Positions 1-11,065 of a DNA stretch of 64,000 bases are shown here, piece by piece. The notes below the pieces were generated by a model, which made no database searches, was not told the DNA's origin, and saw nothing but the letters and a program-made list of their open reading frames with translations. The stretch spans positions 33,812,001 to 33,876,000 of the forward strand of contig NC_072893.1 of assembly GCF_027943255.1 (NCBI RefSeq), in the 5' to 3' direction. Origin of the DNA: Anastrepha obliqua. Its lineage: Eukaryota > Arthropoda > Insecta > Diptera > Tephritidae. How positions within the stretch are numbered: the first letter of the stretch is position 1; each line of letters opens with the position of its first letter. A program made the translations under genes and the position numbers.

Positions 1-660
1 AGTTTAAAATAATTGTTTCCTTCAAATGTTAATCGTGTCGAATACACTCTTAGAATCGAAGAACGAACTACATGCCACTGCTGGAAAAGTGATGTCGGGA
101 TATCATTAACCTCGCGAACGATATTTTCTTTAATGATGAGATGATGCCTGGGTTTGTTTCATAGACCCCTCCACAGAAAAAAGTCCATAGGAGTAAGATC
201 GGCTGATCTAGGTGGCCAGGATATATCACTGAAGGAAGAAATCACGCAGTATTGCCACGGTCTTCCCGATCGTGTGCGGCGCGACGCCCTCTTACTGAAA
301 CCATGTTTGTGTCCGGAAGGAAGGATGTTTTCTCATTAGTGACAGAAAATAACCGTTGAAGACGCACCGTTGATTAGATATATCGTCCATAAAAATTGCC
401 TGCCCTTGACGATTTTCAAAAAAAAAAATGGTCCAATTATTCCACTGCTTGATAATATCTAACATATATACCAAACCGTCATTTGGGAACTGTGAATTGG
501 TTGATATTTTAAAAGTGGGTTCTGTCCTTTATGTGACCAATAACGCCAATTTTGTTGATGTATACTTCCATTTATATGAAAATAGGCTTCGTCACTCCAA
601 ACTGCATGAAATCACTCCGACATTGTCTCGAAGAATTTTTTACGCAAATTATAATCGTTT
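1..660 (-). mobile_element. Decayed DD41D-type mariner transposase remnant
   Basis: Read on the minus strand in shifting frames, this stretch gives a transposase catalytic core in the right order. SDEAYFHINGSIHQQNW (first Asp, about 525-600) is followed by FFFENRQGQAIFMDD, then WFQ-stop-EGVAPHT (second catalytic site, Asp replaced by Glu and an in-frame TAA), then WPPRSADLTPMDFFLW (third Asp, about 150-215). This is the DDE pattern of the IS630-Tc1-mariner superfamily, with DD41D-like spacing. Several frameshifts and stops make it a pseudogene. The start of the window cuts off or obscures the element end, and no terminal repeat was found. Confidence 0.7.
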
Positions 661-1795
661 GGCTTAAGGGGGAGCCTGCTTTAAAGGCTTCAAAAATCGA
701 TTTTTTCGTGGATTTTTTTGGGAAAGAAAGAAATATTCGGTTGAAACGAAACTTTTAGGTTTTATTGTTATATATATTATTTCAACAGTCCTCTCAATTT
801 TTTTCATTAAAATATATGTCATATTCTGCCTGGTACAAGCATTTTGCCGAGGCGCCTCGAGTGTGCATGTGTCGTGCGGCGGGAAATATGCAGGTCGCAA
901 TTTTCATCAGAAACCAAAAACCCAAAAAAAATGTATTTTAGTATAGTATAGCTTCTAGTTAAACCAAGAAAATTAAACGAAAAGTGAGAAATTCAACAAT
1001 TTTTCGCTATTTAAAAAAAAATCATTTTTTTGGATTGTTTAAAAAGTGGGTTAATCATACCTTTCTTGAGGTTTTTTAGGTTCAACTAGAAGAGAATTTA
1101 ATTCCGAGTACAATCAATGTTATCTCGTTTCGATAGGACGTTTAAGTTTTTCCCTATCTTTCTCGCCAATTAGGAAAAATCGTAAAAATAAAAAACCGAG
1201 AAATCGCACTTCGAGCGATCCCGCCGCTCGTATACCTGCTCGACACTTGCCCACAATGTCTTCTGTAACTCCGAAAATATTTTGAATTTGCTTCTGAAAA
1301 TAAATAACGGATAGCGTATCTAACGCGGTCCCTTCCCCAATCTTATGCTCAGCGATTAGGGAGAAACTTTGAATTTAAAACCTAATTTTGACACCGAACA
1401 CCCTGTGATTGGGAGCGCCGCTACGAAAGTATGGAGATAGTGAAGAATGCAAATAGCTGAATTAGTTGTTGACCATGAATCATTACTGTCCACCGCGGCA
1501 GAGTCGAAGGTGTATCTACAGAGTCATGCTTAAGCTGGCAACAGTAACTGTCTTCCCCGTAACATTATGGGGACGATTAATTCACAGAAATCACCTTTAA
1601 TTGAAACAAAATTGACCTAACGTAAAATGTTAGGTGTTTTTACTGAATATAGGACTCAACAAACACATCTAGCTAGAAACACTAGAAACAATGGGTTTAT
1701 CCTGAGTGACAAAAGAAACATTCAGATTGATCATCATCATCGATTCAGATTGATATTCATATAATAGGCACCGTATTAATGTCTTCTGTACTTAC
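661..1795. other. AT-rich sequence, no gene recognised
   Basis: I see no ORF with recognisable similarity here. The sequence has A/T homopolymer runs and a block (about 664-900) that looks repetitive, but I could not find matching ends for it. It is probably old intergenic or transposon-derived DNA. Confidence 0.4.
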
Positions 1796-1799
1796 GCTC

Positions 1800-2172
1800 T
1801 CGCGAAAGGACTGCAGAACTAGTTATCATAGGTATGCTAACAGGTCATAATCTATTGGCTGCACATGCGTACAAGATAGGGATTGCTAACACGGACAAAT
1901 GCAGGAAATGCAGAGAGGATGTTGAAGAATCTTTAGAACACCTTTTGTGGGCTTGTCCGGCATTATCAAAAACGCGTTTAAAATACCTGGGAGCCCCACT
2001 GTTTGAGGCTCTGGAGGACGTCTCAAAAGCGGATTTCCCAGCTCTGCTTAGATTCGCCGAAAGCGTACACATCCTACATCATGTCTACTTTCAGAATTCA
2101 TAGAGGTCGGTCTTCATCTGGGGGACCAAAAGGTCTATGCGTAGCTTAATGCCAACCAGGCTAACCTAACCT
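1800..2172 (+). mobile_element. 3' end of an RNase-H-type LINE (5' truncated)
   Basis: The plus strand encodes the C-terminal end of a non-LTR retrotransposon ORF2: RTLVIIGMLTGHNLLAAHA-like text, then a CCHC-type motif CRKCREDVEESLEHLLWAC, then KTRLKYLGAPLF and a stop at about 2101. The 3' untranslated part ends in a short TAACCTAACC tail near 2160-2172. The RT and RNase H domains are absent, as expected for a 5'-truncated insertion. A second fragment of the same family lies at 16761-17007 on the other strand. LOA/I-like affiliation is a guess from the CCHC tail. Confidence 0.75.
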
Positions 2173-4086
2173 AAGGATACATTATTTCTGTAAGACTTCT
2201 TGAAATGGTCTAAGGGAAGAAGAAAGTGATGCAGTGTGGCCAAATTATCTCTCTCCTACTCGACACTATCAGATAAAATACTGATTAAAATTCGACAAAC
2301 TTTTTGTGTTTCTTCTTTTGTCTTTATATGATATTTTTATATTTTTTTCTGTTGTCAGAAGAGGTTAAAGTTGAAAATGTCAGAAGGTATCATTAAAGGT
2401 GCTGTCACACCAGTGGTATTTGGCGCATGTTCCCATTAACACTATTACATTCCACAATCTCGGCTAATTCCACGCTGGGACTACTAAAGGCATTTCATCA
2501 AGACGGAACCACGTGGTTTTTAGACACACCAGGACCCTGCGTTCAGGTTCCTCTCCTAGTTGCGTATGGGGGTTATACGGGATCAATAGCCTCCATTACT
2601 ACTTTGTGACCAATGCGGCGTCGGAAAGTTGCAATGTCATTGATCGATATCGACTCGTCGGCTGTTTGAGTTCGTCCGACTCTCTATATCTGACAGGTGT
2701 AGTGGATTTGGCGCATCTCCCTATACGCCCACATATTCACCGATGGCTCCAATGCTACAAGGGGTCTCGCTAAAGTCTTTCGGGTAAAAAGATCTTCCCA
2801 TTAGTGTGATTGTGCCAGTGTTTTCTAGGGAAGGTACTAGTCAATACCCACAAATAGCCGAGCCGCTACTTTAGCTCATTCTCAATTGTGTCAACTGCGT
2901 TTCAATGGCGCCATCTCTTACCTTACGCCATCCTCTTACTGAGAGTAGACAGCTGGAGTAAACTAAAGTACTGTGATTATGAGAAAGGTATATGGTATCA
3001 GTTCTAATTCTCTAAAACAAGGTAATCCTTAAGTAATTAATTTTCATTTTAAATTTATTCTACTCCATGCCGCACTTGCGTCATCGCAATACTGCTTGTA
3101 AACATCTAAAAGCGAAAACTACAAATTCAGCCAATTTTGTTGATTGCATTGTGCGCCGACATGTCAAAAATAATTACAACAAAATATTGCAGAATAGAAA
3201 AGGAAATTCTCATTTCATCGCACTGTCAACTGGAACCGGATAATTATGAGAAATAACAGCAAATCAACTAAACAATTTTGGCAAAAGAAAGAAAACGAAG
3301 TCAGGCTGGGTGCCGACTGCCGACGGAATGCCAAATTGGATGTAATTAAATTAGGAAAAAGCAAAAATCTGCCGGACATCCGCAACGCGCCAAACACTAA
3401 TTTGATTAGCGAACGAACGAAAGCCTTTTAGTGGTTTTTTGGGGCGCTGATTCTTTAAGTTTTCTTTTCCAAAGCGAATGAAATGAAATTTGTTGGTGAA
3501 GTGATGGGTGGGAAACCGTTATTTGTACTACACTGTAATGTATATGAGTACATGCAAATGTATGTGTGTGTTAGCGGTAAACTCACTGCATTGCAGTAGA
3601 GTGCTAGAGGTTTAATTGAAGCATTCAATTCTGAAGGCTGCAATAGGAACCTATTGATATCCTAGCCATCAACTAATTTTATGCACATATATCGGGCATA
3701 AAAACATTTATTTATTTATTTAATTATTTATTTCCGTATCTGTTTTGTGGTTTTAATTTAGTATAATTTTTTTTGAGGACGAAAGCTATCGCGCAAATAG
3801 ACTGTTCATTTGCTCCAAATTGCATAATTTTTACTATGATAATGAAAACAGGATTACTGTTGAAAAAAAAATACGCCAAACTCTCTTTTTTACCAATAAT
3901 ATATTATGAGTTCCTTTCACTTTGTTTCAAAATGCGATTTACTTTAGGCACTTTTTCCTGCATTGTACGTATAACATTTTGGAGTGTTTCTGGCATTATG
4001 GCGGCGATTTTGTATTCGCTATTATTGGGTCTCAAAAAGTCGAGTATTTAGGATTTACACGCATTAGTGAACAAATTTCTTTCTAG
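2173..4086. other. No gene recognised
   Basis: The only ORFs are short and show no recognisable family or codon structure. Several A/T-rich tracts are present, including TTTATTTATT repeats near 3705-3730. I cannot assign this segment. Confidence 0.4.
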
Positions 4087-5657
4087 CCCTCCGTTGTACA
4101 CCCGGTTCTGGCTAGACCTTTTTTTTTACTTTGTACGTGCATTTAACATATTTCTTTTATAGCTTACGACTTGTGCTTCTAGGTAGCTTCCTAAAATTTA
4201 ATTTTCTATCGATGTATGAATACAACTATTTTAACAGGATCCTCGAACAGGACGAAAAAAAGGATGTAAAAAGTTGCACATTTGGTTGTACACCTCGGGT
4301 CTGGCTGGCCTCCTATATAAAAAATAAAATTCATGCAATAATTCCACAAAAACCCGGCGAAATACGGCATAAAAATCTGGGAGTATGTAACTCCAAAACA
4401 AAATATCCGTTGCAAGGAAAGTTGTATTGTGGCCGAACAGAAGGAGAAGAGCGTGAAGTTGATCAAGGGGAAAATGTGATGCTACCATTATCCAACCGAT
4501 ATGTAAACAGCGGCCGTACAATAATAGCCGATAATTTTTTCGTCAAATTGAATGGAGCTAAGCGTCTCGCTGCTATAGGACTCGCATTAGTTTACACCAT
4601 ACGATCCAACAAACGCTGTCTTCCAACAGATATGAAAAAAAACAATTCGCGACCAGTGCTTTCGTCATTATTTAATTTTCATGAAAACCTTGTTTGAATC
4701 AGCTGCTATGTGCCAAAGAAGAATAAAGCGGTCAATTTTCTTTCAACTGTTTATTATACTAAAGAGTGTGAAGGCGAGGCAAAAAAACCATCGGATATTT
4801 TATATTATAATACACATAAAGCTGACGTCGATTGTATGGATTAAATGGTCACACATTTCACATCAAAACGGCCAACAAGTCGATGGACCTTTGTTTTCTT
4901 TTGGAACATGTTGGATGTCATGACATTGGCAGCGTTTTTTATTTGCAAGGAAGTCGATGGGCTTAGAAAAAGTGACGCTAGGCGCAATTTTTCGACGACT
5001 TTATCGAATACCTTGGTCGTTGCAAACATCAAAATATATGAATAATCAAAGCATTGTTTCTCAATTTACTACTCGTTTGGCTATGAAATCATTTTTCAAC
5101 AAAACAATAAATATCACTGTGAATATCGTAGTTAATCAACCAACCGATGCCGATACACTTGCAGCGAAAAGAGATTGTCGTCTTTATTTACAAGGAGGCG
5201 ATAAAATTCGTCGAAAAACGCGTTTTTATTGTTCTGCATGCATGAATCCAGTATATCAACAGCAATTAAAATATCTCATATACATGTTTTGTTTGCCTTC
5301 CCCCGAACCCATAATAAAGATCATTTCATATTTCATCATAAATTTTATTGCTATCGCATTTTGTTTCTTCAACTTTCTTTGAAATGAGTCAAAATAAAGA
5401 ACAAAAAAAAAAACGAACAAAAAAGGTTTTTCTTTACAAACCGAAATATTTTCAGCGAATATTTTTTCTTCTGTAGGTAGCTCAATGCATGCCAAAACCA
5501 ATGTGAAAGGTAAGAAATTTTAAATATATACCTGCGATGCTGATAAATGATCGCACATTTGCCATATATTCCCATACAAATGCATGTAAATGCATAGGGT
5601 TCTAGCTAGACCCGACGTGTACAACCGAAGGTTTAAAAAGTGGTGTACAACGGAGGT
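4087..5657 (+). mobile_element. piggyBac-like transposon, pseudogene
   Basis: The plus strand carries the central and C-terminal parts of a piggyBac-family (DDE_Tnp_1_7) transposase. Visible blocks are SKTKYPLQGKLYCG, EREVDQGENV, SGRTIIADNFF (second catalytic Asp), IRSNKR, ADVDCMD (third Asp), TSRWTFVFF (conserved Trp) and a Cys-containing tail. The first catalytic Asp, expected in a C-D-S-K-T motif, reads VCNSKTK, so it is Asn. In-frame TGA (4695-4697) and TAA (4843-4845) stops follow, plus later frameshifts, and the N-terminal third is missing. The ends are CCTCCGTTGTACACC at 4088 and its complement before 5657, the latter followed by TTAA (5658-5661), the family's target site. The left TTAA is lost. 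The copy cannot encode an active enzyme. Confidence 0.85.
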
Positions 5658-5659
5658 TT

Positions 5660-6560
5660 AAATAGTCTCCCAGAAAAAAGCTGGGAGAAACATTGTCTTG
5701 AATTAATAGAAAAAGTGCTCCACAGTCTCCTTATCTGAAAGATCCCCACAGCTTCTTCAATGGAGGTTAAATGGTAAATTTAGATTTTCCGTGTGCAAGC
5801 CAATCGTCCCATGACCGGTAAACACAGCTACGAGTTTGGAAATTCAATGACGTGGAGTTCCCTGGACTTTCAGTGTCTTGCATACATTGTAATGGGACCA
5901 AAGGGCTTTCGAAATAGCATATGAAGAAATGGAACTCCATTTCTTCTCCGGTTTTCTGAAAAATAAGTTGTGCAATTCCATATTGACAACAGTAACGGGG
6001 GTGCCGATGACCCGGATGTAGACTTCTGATACCAGTTCAGTCCCCTTCCTGGCAATCACGTCAACTATTTCTTTTACCTTTATGCTCCATGTCCTGGAAC
6101 CCAGAGAAATGTTACCTGCAGACGCAAGAGATTAGAACTCTTCCTTACAGGCGTTGACCAGAGAAAATCCCTGCTCCACCTCTTGATTCCATCTTGGAGC
6201 CGTCAGTGAAGACAGAGGTACCAGCATCGATACAGACTTTCTCTTCGATCTAGTCCTGCCAACTTCGAAGATTGCCCTAACACGACCCTCAAACTTCAGT
6301 TTGGGGTACGAAGTTCAGAGAAATATTCTAATAACTGCTCAAAAATGCTATCATGTCCCTTGAGAGATTGGCTCCTACAGCCAACTTGCTTTAACCTGAT
6401 TGCATTTTGAGTAGCGATGGAAATAACGTAAAAGTCGACATTCAGCTGTCTTGAGACAAGTTCTACATGCCCCGGCGATGTCAATGTAAGCAATCCTTTG
6501 AGCTCTCGCCTGTTAGTGATATTGTAGTCCTTACGAAGAGCTTCTCACTTAATTCTTGTT
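5660..6560 (-). mobile_element. LINE ORF2 remnant, C-terminal part (decayed)
   Basis: Minus-strand fragments match the region after the RT domain of an RNase-H-bearing LINE. There is an HVELVSRQLNVDFYVIS-like linker with an AIRLK block (about 6380-6470), then degraded spacer, then VAVFTGHGTIGLHTE and CGDLSDKETVEHFF near 5690-5840. Frameshifts and stops are frequent and the RNase H core is mostly deleted. The RT portion of apparently the same element is at 6983-7235, separated by a plus-strand LINE end. Clade is uncertain (LOA- or Jockey-like). Confidence 0.6.
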
Positions 6561-6769
6561 AGATTCATAATATTTTTTTGTGCTGAGAAGAAGTTGCTAG
6601 CCTGAAGCCCAGTTCACTTTCGGGAATTCACACCTTACTATCTTTCGTTCCTCTTCCTTCCACTGAAGTTTCTCTTTTTCTTTAGGGGTATTCAATATCC
6701 GATCGAAACAAGGGAGATTAGGATTGATAGGCGCGAGACTAAATTTCGTCAGATCTGTCATCGAGTTAC

Positions 6770-6982
6770 ACTTCGCTCCCCTTTGTGATGCCGAGACAAA
6801 TCCACATGGTGACAGAAGAAGAGGCCGGCCGAGAAAACGATGAAGAGATGATATTGAGGGCGACTTTGGAGCTATGGGCATATCTGATATCATACGAAAA
6901 GCTCATGTCCAAGTGGCGTGGAGGCGATTTGTAATGGAAGCAATGGTTCACCCCGAACTGCGCTGCTATGATGATGACGATG
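6770..6982 (+). mobile_element. 3' end of another LINE, with GAT-rich tail
   Basis: The plus-strand frame reads RRRGRPRKRWRDDIEGDFGA, then VQVAWRRFVMEAMVHPEL and ends in a run of Asp codons (TATGATGATGACGATGA). The motif R-G-R-P-x-x-R-W followed by W-R-x-x-V is typical of the extreme C-terminus of RTE/CR1/L2-like ORF2 proteins, and simple-repeat tails are usual for those groups. It interrupts the minus-strand LINE on either side, so it inserted later. The upstream limit is unclear; 6560-6770 could belong to it. Confidence 0.6.
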
Positions 6983-7235
6983 AAGGCCTTCCCACCAAAC
7001 CAGGCATCCGTACATTAAAATTGACAGAACCACAACGTTGCATATCCACAGCGTGACCTCTGGCTTGAGTCCCCATTTTTTGTGGAACGTAGATTTGCAG
7101 GAAAGCGAAAATTACCCGATTTTCTATGCGTAGCTGCCAATGGAGTTTGGCGTCAAGTACCACTCCAAGATACGAAACTTCCGTTGAAAGTGGGAGAACG
7201 TGGTTATTTAATCTGGGAAGTCTAAAGTGTGTAGG
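6983..7235 (-). mobile_element. LINE reverse-transcriptase C-terminal fragment
   Basis: On the minus strand the text reads EVSYLGVVLDAKLHWQ, then after a frameshift KWGLKPEVTLWI and SILMYGCLVWWEGL. This is the block that follows the RT active site in RNase-H-type LINEs, and it parallels KTWGLKPAVVLWIYTALIRP in the element at 56752-60700. It continues into the 5660-6560 remnant and is displaced from it by an inserted LINE end. Confidence 0.7.
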
Positions 7236-8538
7236 TTTATATTTTAGGCGGCATATGTAGGTATAAGCATAGGCGATTTTTTTAATAAAAATTTGTGTAA
7301 TATGAAATAATATTTTTCACAAAATCCACACTGATTGTTTCTCACGTTTCTCGTTTTTTGTTTTTTTTTTGAACGGAGAGCGTATTTTATTTCATAGATA
7401 ATGTACACGCGCTCTCCCCTATCGCTTGTACTGAAAACTCTATGAAAGAAAGTTTAATTATTATCACCACAGTTGTAAAATTTAAGTAGTTTTTGCTCTC
7501 CGTTAGCGAATTCTAAAATAAACATATCAAACTTTTATCATTCAAACAATTAGTTACATTTAGTTAGTTAAATTGTTTCGCAAAACTGAAAGGTCGCATT
7601 GCCGTGGGCACCAAATGCGTGTCCCTCTACTTATACACCAACACCAACGAGGTGCAAATACCCACATTAGCCAGCTGCGCTAAAACAATAAACGAACCCG
7701 AACACGAGTAGCTTATCGCGAAAACGCAACAATAAAGACAACTATCCCGGCAGTGGCTGCTGTTATGGCTTTTCAGCTCTTACTAAATGCATGCACGATG
7801 TGCGTGTGTAAGTGCGCATGTTTGCACGTTTGTTAACGCATATCTATGCGTGCTTTCCTCTCTAATATACTGCCGGTGTGGGTAATTTATCATGCGATAT
7901 TATTGGCAACGCAATATTGCCAAACACGCCCAAGGCACCAACTATGCTTACTACGCAAATATGTGCGTCTGTAGTTAGCATGCGGCTTGCGGTCGACCCT
8001 GGGTCTTGGACGGTGCCGCAAACTGCGTGTTGAATATCACGCGTACGCTCTAGCGCTTCGTGCACATGTGCGTGCATATGTACACCATAGAAGCAGAGTT
8101 GGTTCCCATCAGCTGTATGCCTTTTTTGTCTCACAGTCTGCAGGCAGTGCGCACGCCGCCAATATTTTTTTTTAACTTAATAGTTAGACAGCATCGTGGG
8201 TCGTTTGTTTGCCTTTTAGATCTGCGCCTAAATTCTTTTATGATAAATGGCGTTGAACAGCAACGAAAGTGTGCGTTTCGTCTGTAGCAAAAGTACACTC
8301 TTTGAAGTGTTTGCAGACATATGTTTATGTGGGTGTGGGTGTGTGTGTTGAGAAACCTCAAACACATGTTCTCTGTGGGAGCCTTGAATGTGTGATGCAT
8401 TATCAGTCACTTAGAAAAACGCATCGCATTTTTATTGCTTAAGGTGGAGTAATTTTGTAATCCGGTCATAGGCAACTTTTCTTGCGATGTTATCGTAAGA
8501 TCTGTCAAAATTCGCTTATAGTCCAAGGCTTCTATGAC
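7236..8538. other. No gene recognised
   Basis: The segment is AT-rich with scattered TG/CA-rich stretches (8310-8360). A GC-richer patch at 7590-7700 reads through as a short open frame but has no start, stop or splice context that I can support. Confidence 0.35.
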
Positions 8539-10213
8539 GGTTGGAGAATAAGTTCATAGCGTTTTTATATTTTCTTTTATTTTACAACGATTTGTTTGCT
8601 GTTTGGCAAAGGGTAATTGGAAAACAAAATTACAAATTCAAATATATATTAATTACCAAACGAAAGATTTTTAAAAAATATTTAACATTAAAATATTTTG
8701 AATGACGTTGCCACCTAATTCTTAATTAAAAAACGGCACTTAACTGGGAAACAAAATTACAAATTCAAATATAAATACCAAGCGAAAGGTTTTTAAAAAA
8801 GATTTAGCAATGAAAATATTTAGAATGGCGTTGCCACCTAATTTTTAATTAAAAAACGGAAAACAAAATTAAAAATTCAAATATAATTACCAAACGGAAG
8901 ATTTTTAAAAAATATTTCGCATTAAAATATTTTGAATGACGTTGCCACCTAACTCTTAATTAAAAAACGGCACTTAACTGGGAAACAAAATTACAAATTC
9001 AAATATAAATACCAAGCGAAAGGTTTTCAAAAAAGATTTAACAATGAAAAAATTTAGAATGGCGTTGCCACCTAATTTTTAAAACAACACTAAAAATTCA
9101 AATATAATTACCAAACGAAAGATTTTTAAAAAATATTTTACATTAAAACATTTTGAATGACGTTGCCACCTAATTGTTAATTCAAAAACGGCACTTAATT
9201 GGGAAACAAAATTACAAACTCAAATATAAATACCAAGCGAAAAGTTTTTAAAAACGATTTAACAATAAAAATATTTAGAATGACGTTGACACCTAATTTT
9301 TAATTAAAAATTCAACTAATTCAAATATGAGTATTAACTGAAAGGAATTTAAGAAAGGTTAACGCCGCAGTGGAAGGTCTTCTGAATTCTATGAGAAGAA
9401 AAAGAAGGTGAAAGAAGAACGGTTGCCAACCAGTCATGAATTGGCAAAAAAAAAAATACGATTCTCAATCACCTTCATTCAATGGGATTTACTTGGTAGT
9501 CTGGGTGCCGCACATGCTCAACGAAAAATAAACAAAGAAAGTGACCTTCAAATTGCTTCTCAACATCTCGCCCGCCATCGAGCAATCGTCACGGGAAATG
9601 AGAAATGGTGTCTATACATCAATATAAAGCAGAGAAAGGAGAGGATGGCTTCAGGAGATACGGCAAAGCCAAAAGTCAAGCAAAGAAGAAAACATGATTT
9701 GTGTTTGGTGGGACTGGGAGGGCATGATGCTCTGCAAAATGCTCCAAAAAAATGCCACGGTCAACTAGGTACTCTACATTGCCCAGCTACACCACATGAA
9801 TGAGAATATTCAACTAAAAAGATCTGACCAACGTGGTCAAACCACACCCCTTCACGACAACGCCAAGCCCCATGCTGCACAAGTAGCCAAAGTCGCGCTC
9901 CAAGAGCTCGAATGGGAGATCTTTCAGCACCCGCCGTATTCTTCAACCTTTTACCATCTTTTCCACTCCCTGTCAAAGCATATGAAGGGCGTTACTCTCG
10001 ATAACTAAGAGGTCATTAAAAACTGGCTCAACCACCTCTTTGGTACCAGACCAGGCGAATTTTCGCGGAACGGCATAAACAAATCGGTCGAAAGGTGGGA
10101 AGAGGTTGTAAACAGCAACGACGAATAGATAATTGACATACTTATTGATATATTAATTCTTTTTCTGTAAATAAAAGTCTGCGGTAAAAACGCTACAAAC
10201 TTATTCCCGAACC
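8539..10213 (+). mobile_element. mariner-type transposon with both ends, pseudogene
   Basis: The terminal inverted repeats are GGTTGGAGAATAAG at 8539 and CTTATTCCCGAACC ending at 10213; the inner AGTTYRTAGCGTTTTT also pairs. The plus-strand transposase is broken. Recognisable pieces are KEERLPTSHELAKKK, VTGNEKWCLYI (first Asp site, now Asn), LKRSDQRGQTTPLHDNAKPH (second Asp present) and a shortened HPPYSSTFYHLFHSL. The 8640-9310 part is a tandem array, not coding. A second copy of the same family is inverted at 17339-18235. This is a dead mariner (DD34D type) that gained an internal array. Confidence 0.85.
8640..9320. repeat. Tandem repeat array inside the mariner element
   Basis: The anchor CGTTGCCACCTA (last copy CGTTGACACCTA) recurs at about 8706, 8829, 8940, 9063, 9161 and 9283, spaced roughly 123, 111, 123, 98 and 122 bp. 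Two alternating unit types differ by AATTACCAAACGAAAGAT versus AAATACCAAGCGAAAGGT, so the array behaves as a dimer of about 230 bp repeated three times. It lies between the left terminal repeat and the transposase remnant. Confidence 0.9.
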
Positions 10214-10261
10214 TAATATATTTAACTAGCTCACGAATATTTATCAACAGTTGCAAGCCTA

Positions 10262-10440
10262 ATAGAACGGATATAAACCTAAATCAGAATAATTTCCGGT
10301 CAGGAAATGTCTGGCTTCACTTTCTATCGCATTGGAATTCTTTTGCTCATTTGGCTACCTGGACATAGCGACTTTGCGCGAAACTGCGAGGCACATGAGC
10401 TGGCTAGACAGAGGCCTGTGAGGTAGTTTCTCCAAAGATG
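10262..10440 (+). mobile_element. LINE RNase H fragment
   Basis: The plus strand reads ILLLIWLPGHSDFARNCEAH followed by ELARQR. This is the conserved WVPGHSxIxGNxxADELAR block at the end of the RNase H domain of LOA/I-like LINEs. The frame breaks soon after. Nothing else of the element is recognisable upstream. Confidence 0.65.
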
Positions 10441-11065
10441 GTCATCGCGTCAACTCAGCGAGCTCTAGACAGGGTTGGAATCCCACGTAAAGGACGATCC
10501 TCGTACTTTTCCTAATTTACTTACTTTCCCTATTTCTAGAAAAACAAAAACAAAAACAAAACCCCATTCCTCAAACCCAAACTTATCCTTTCCATATTTA
10601 CTCCCGCACAATAGCCAGCGCATTATTTGCATTGTGGCTGCTAAAACAAGCAAAAAACAAAGAAAAAGACGCAGTTACACATAGCATCAGTGGCGGCAGC
10701 AAGAGGAAGTGGGAAGCCGCGGTAATAGCATAGACACACCACTTTAGTGAAGTCCTCAACCATCTGTGTGATCCTTCTGCTAGAAAAATGTGACACACAG
10801 TTGGCGTTCCTAGCAGTAAGAAGGCGTTGTTCCTAAGCAACGACAGGTGGGGGGCATTCCCACTAGTTAGGACTAATAGCGGCAGGCTAATCACCAACCC
10901 TGTCAGAAATCAAAAATAGATTAACGAAACCAAGGCAAGACTGAGTCTTGTCGAGGCCCTATGCTCCCGAGAGGGGTGAACAAGAAAAACAAATTCGTCG
11001 GTGTGAGGCTTGGAATTACGCCGAGTCAATATATATACTCATATAAATATATATACATATACATA
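10441..11065. other. Unassigned; possible LINE 5' region at 10830-10990
   Basis: No gene is seen. The 10860-10990 part (GGCAGGCTAATCACC, ACGAAACC and GCCCTATGCTCCC in that order) resembles 55390-55490 in motif order on the same strand, suggesting two copies of one repeat, possibly LINE leader sequence. 11030-11065 is TATA-rich. Confidence 0.35.

Noticed and set aside
7590..7710. GC-richer open stretch that reads like a coding exon
   Set aside because: No start, stop, or supported splice sites and no recognised protein.
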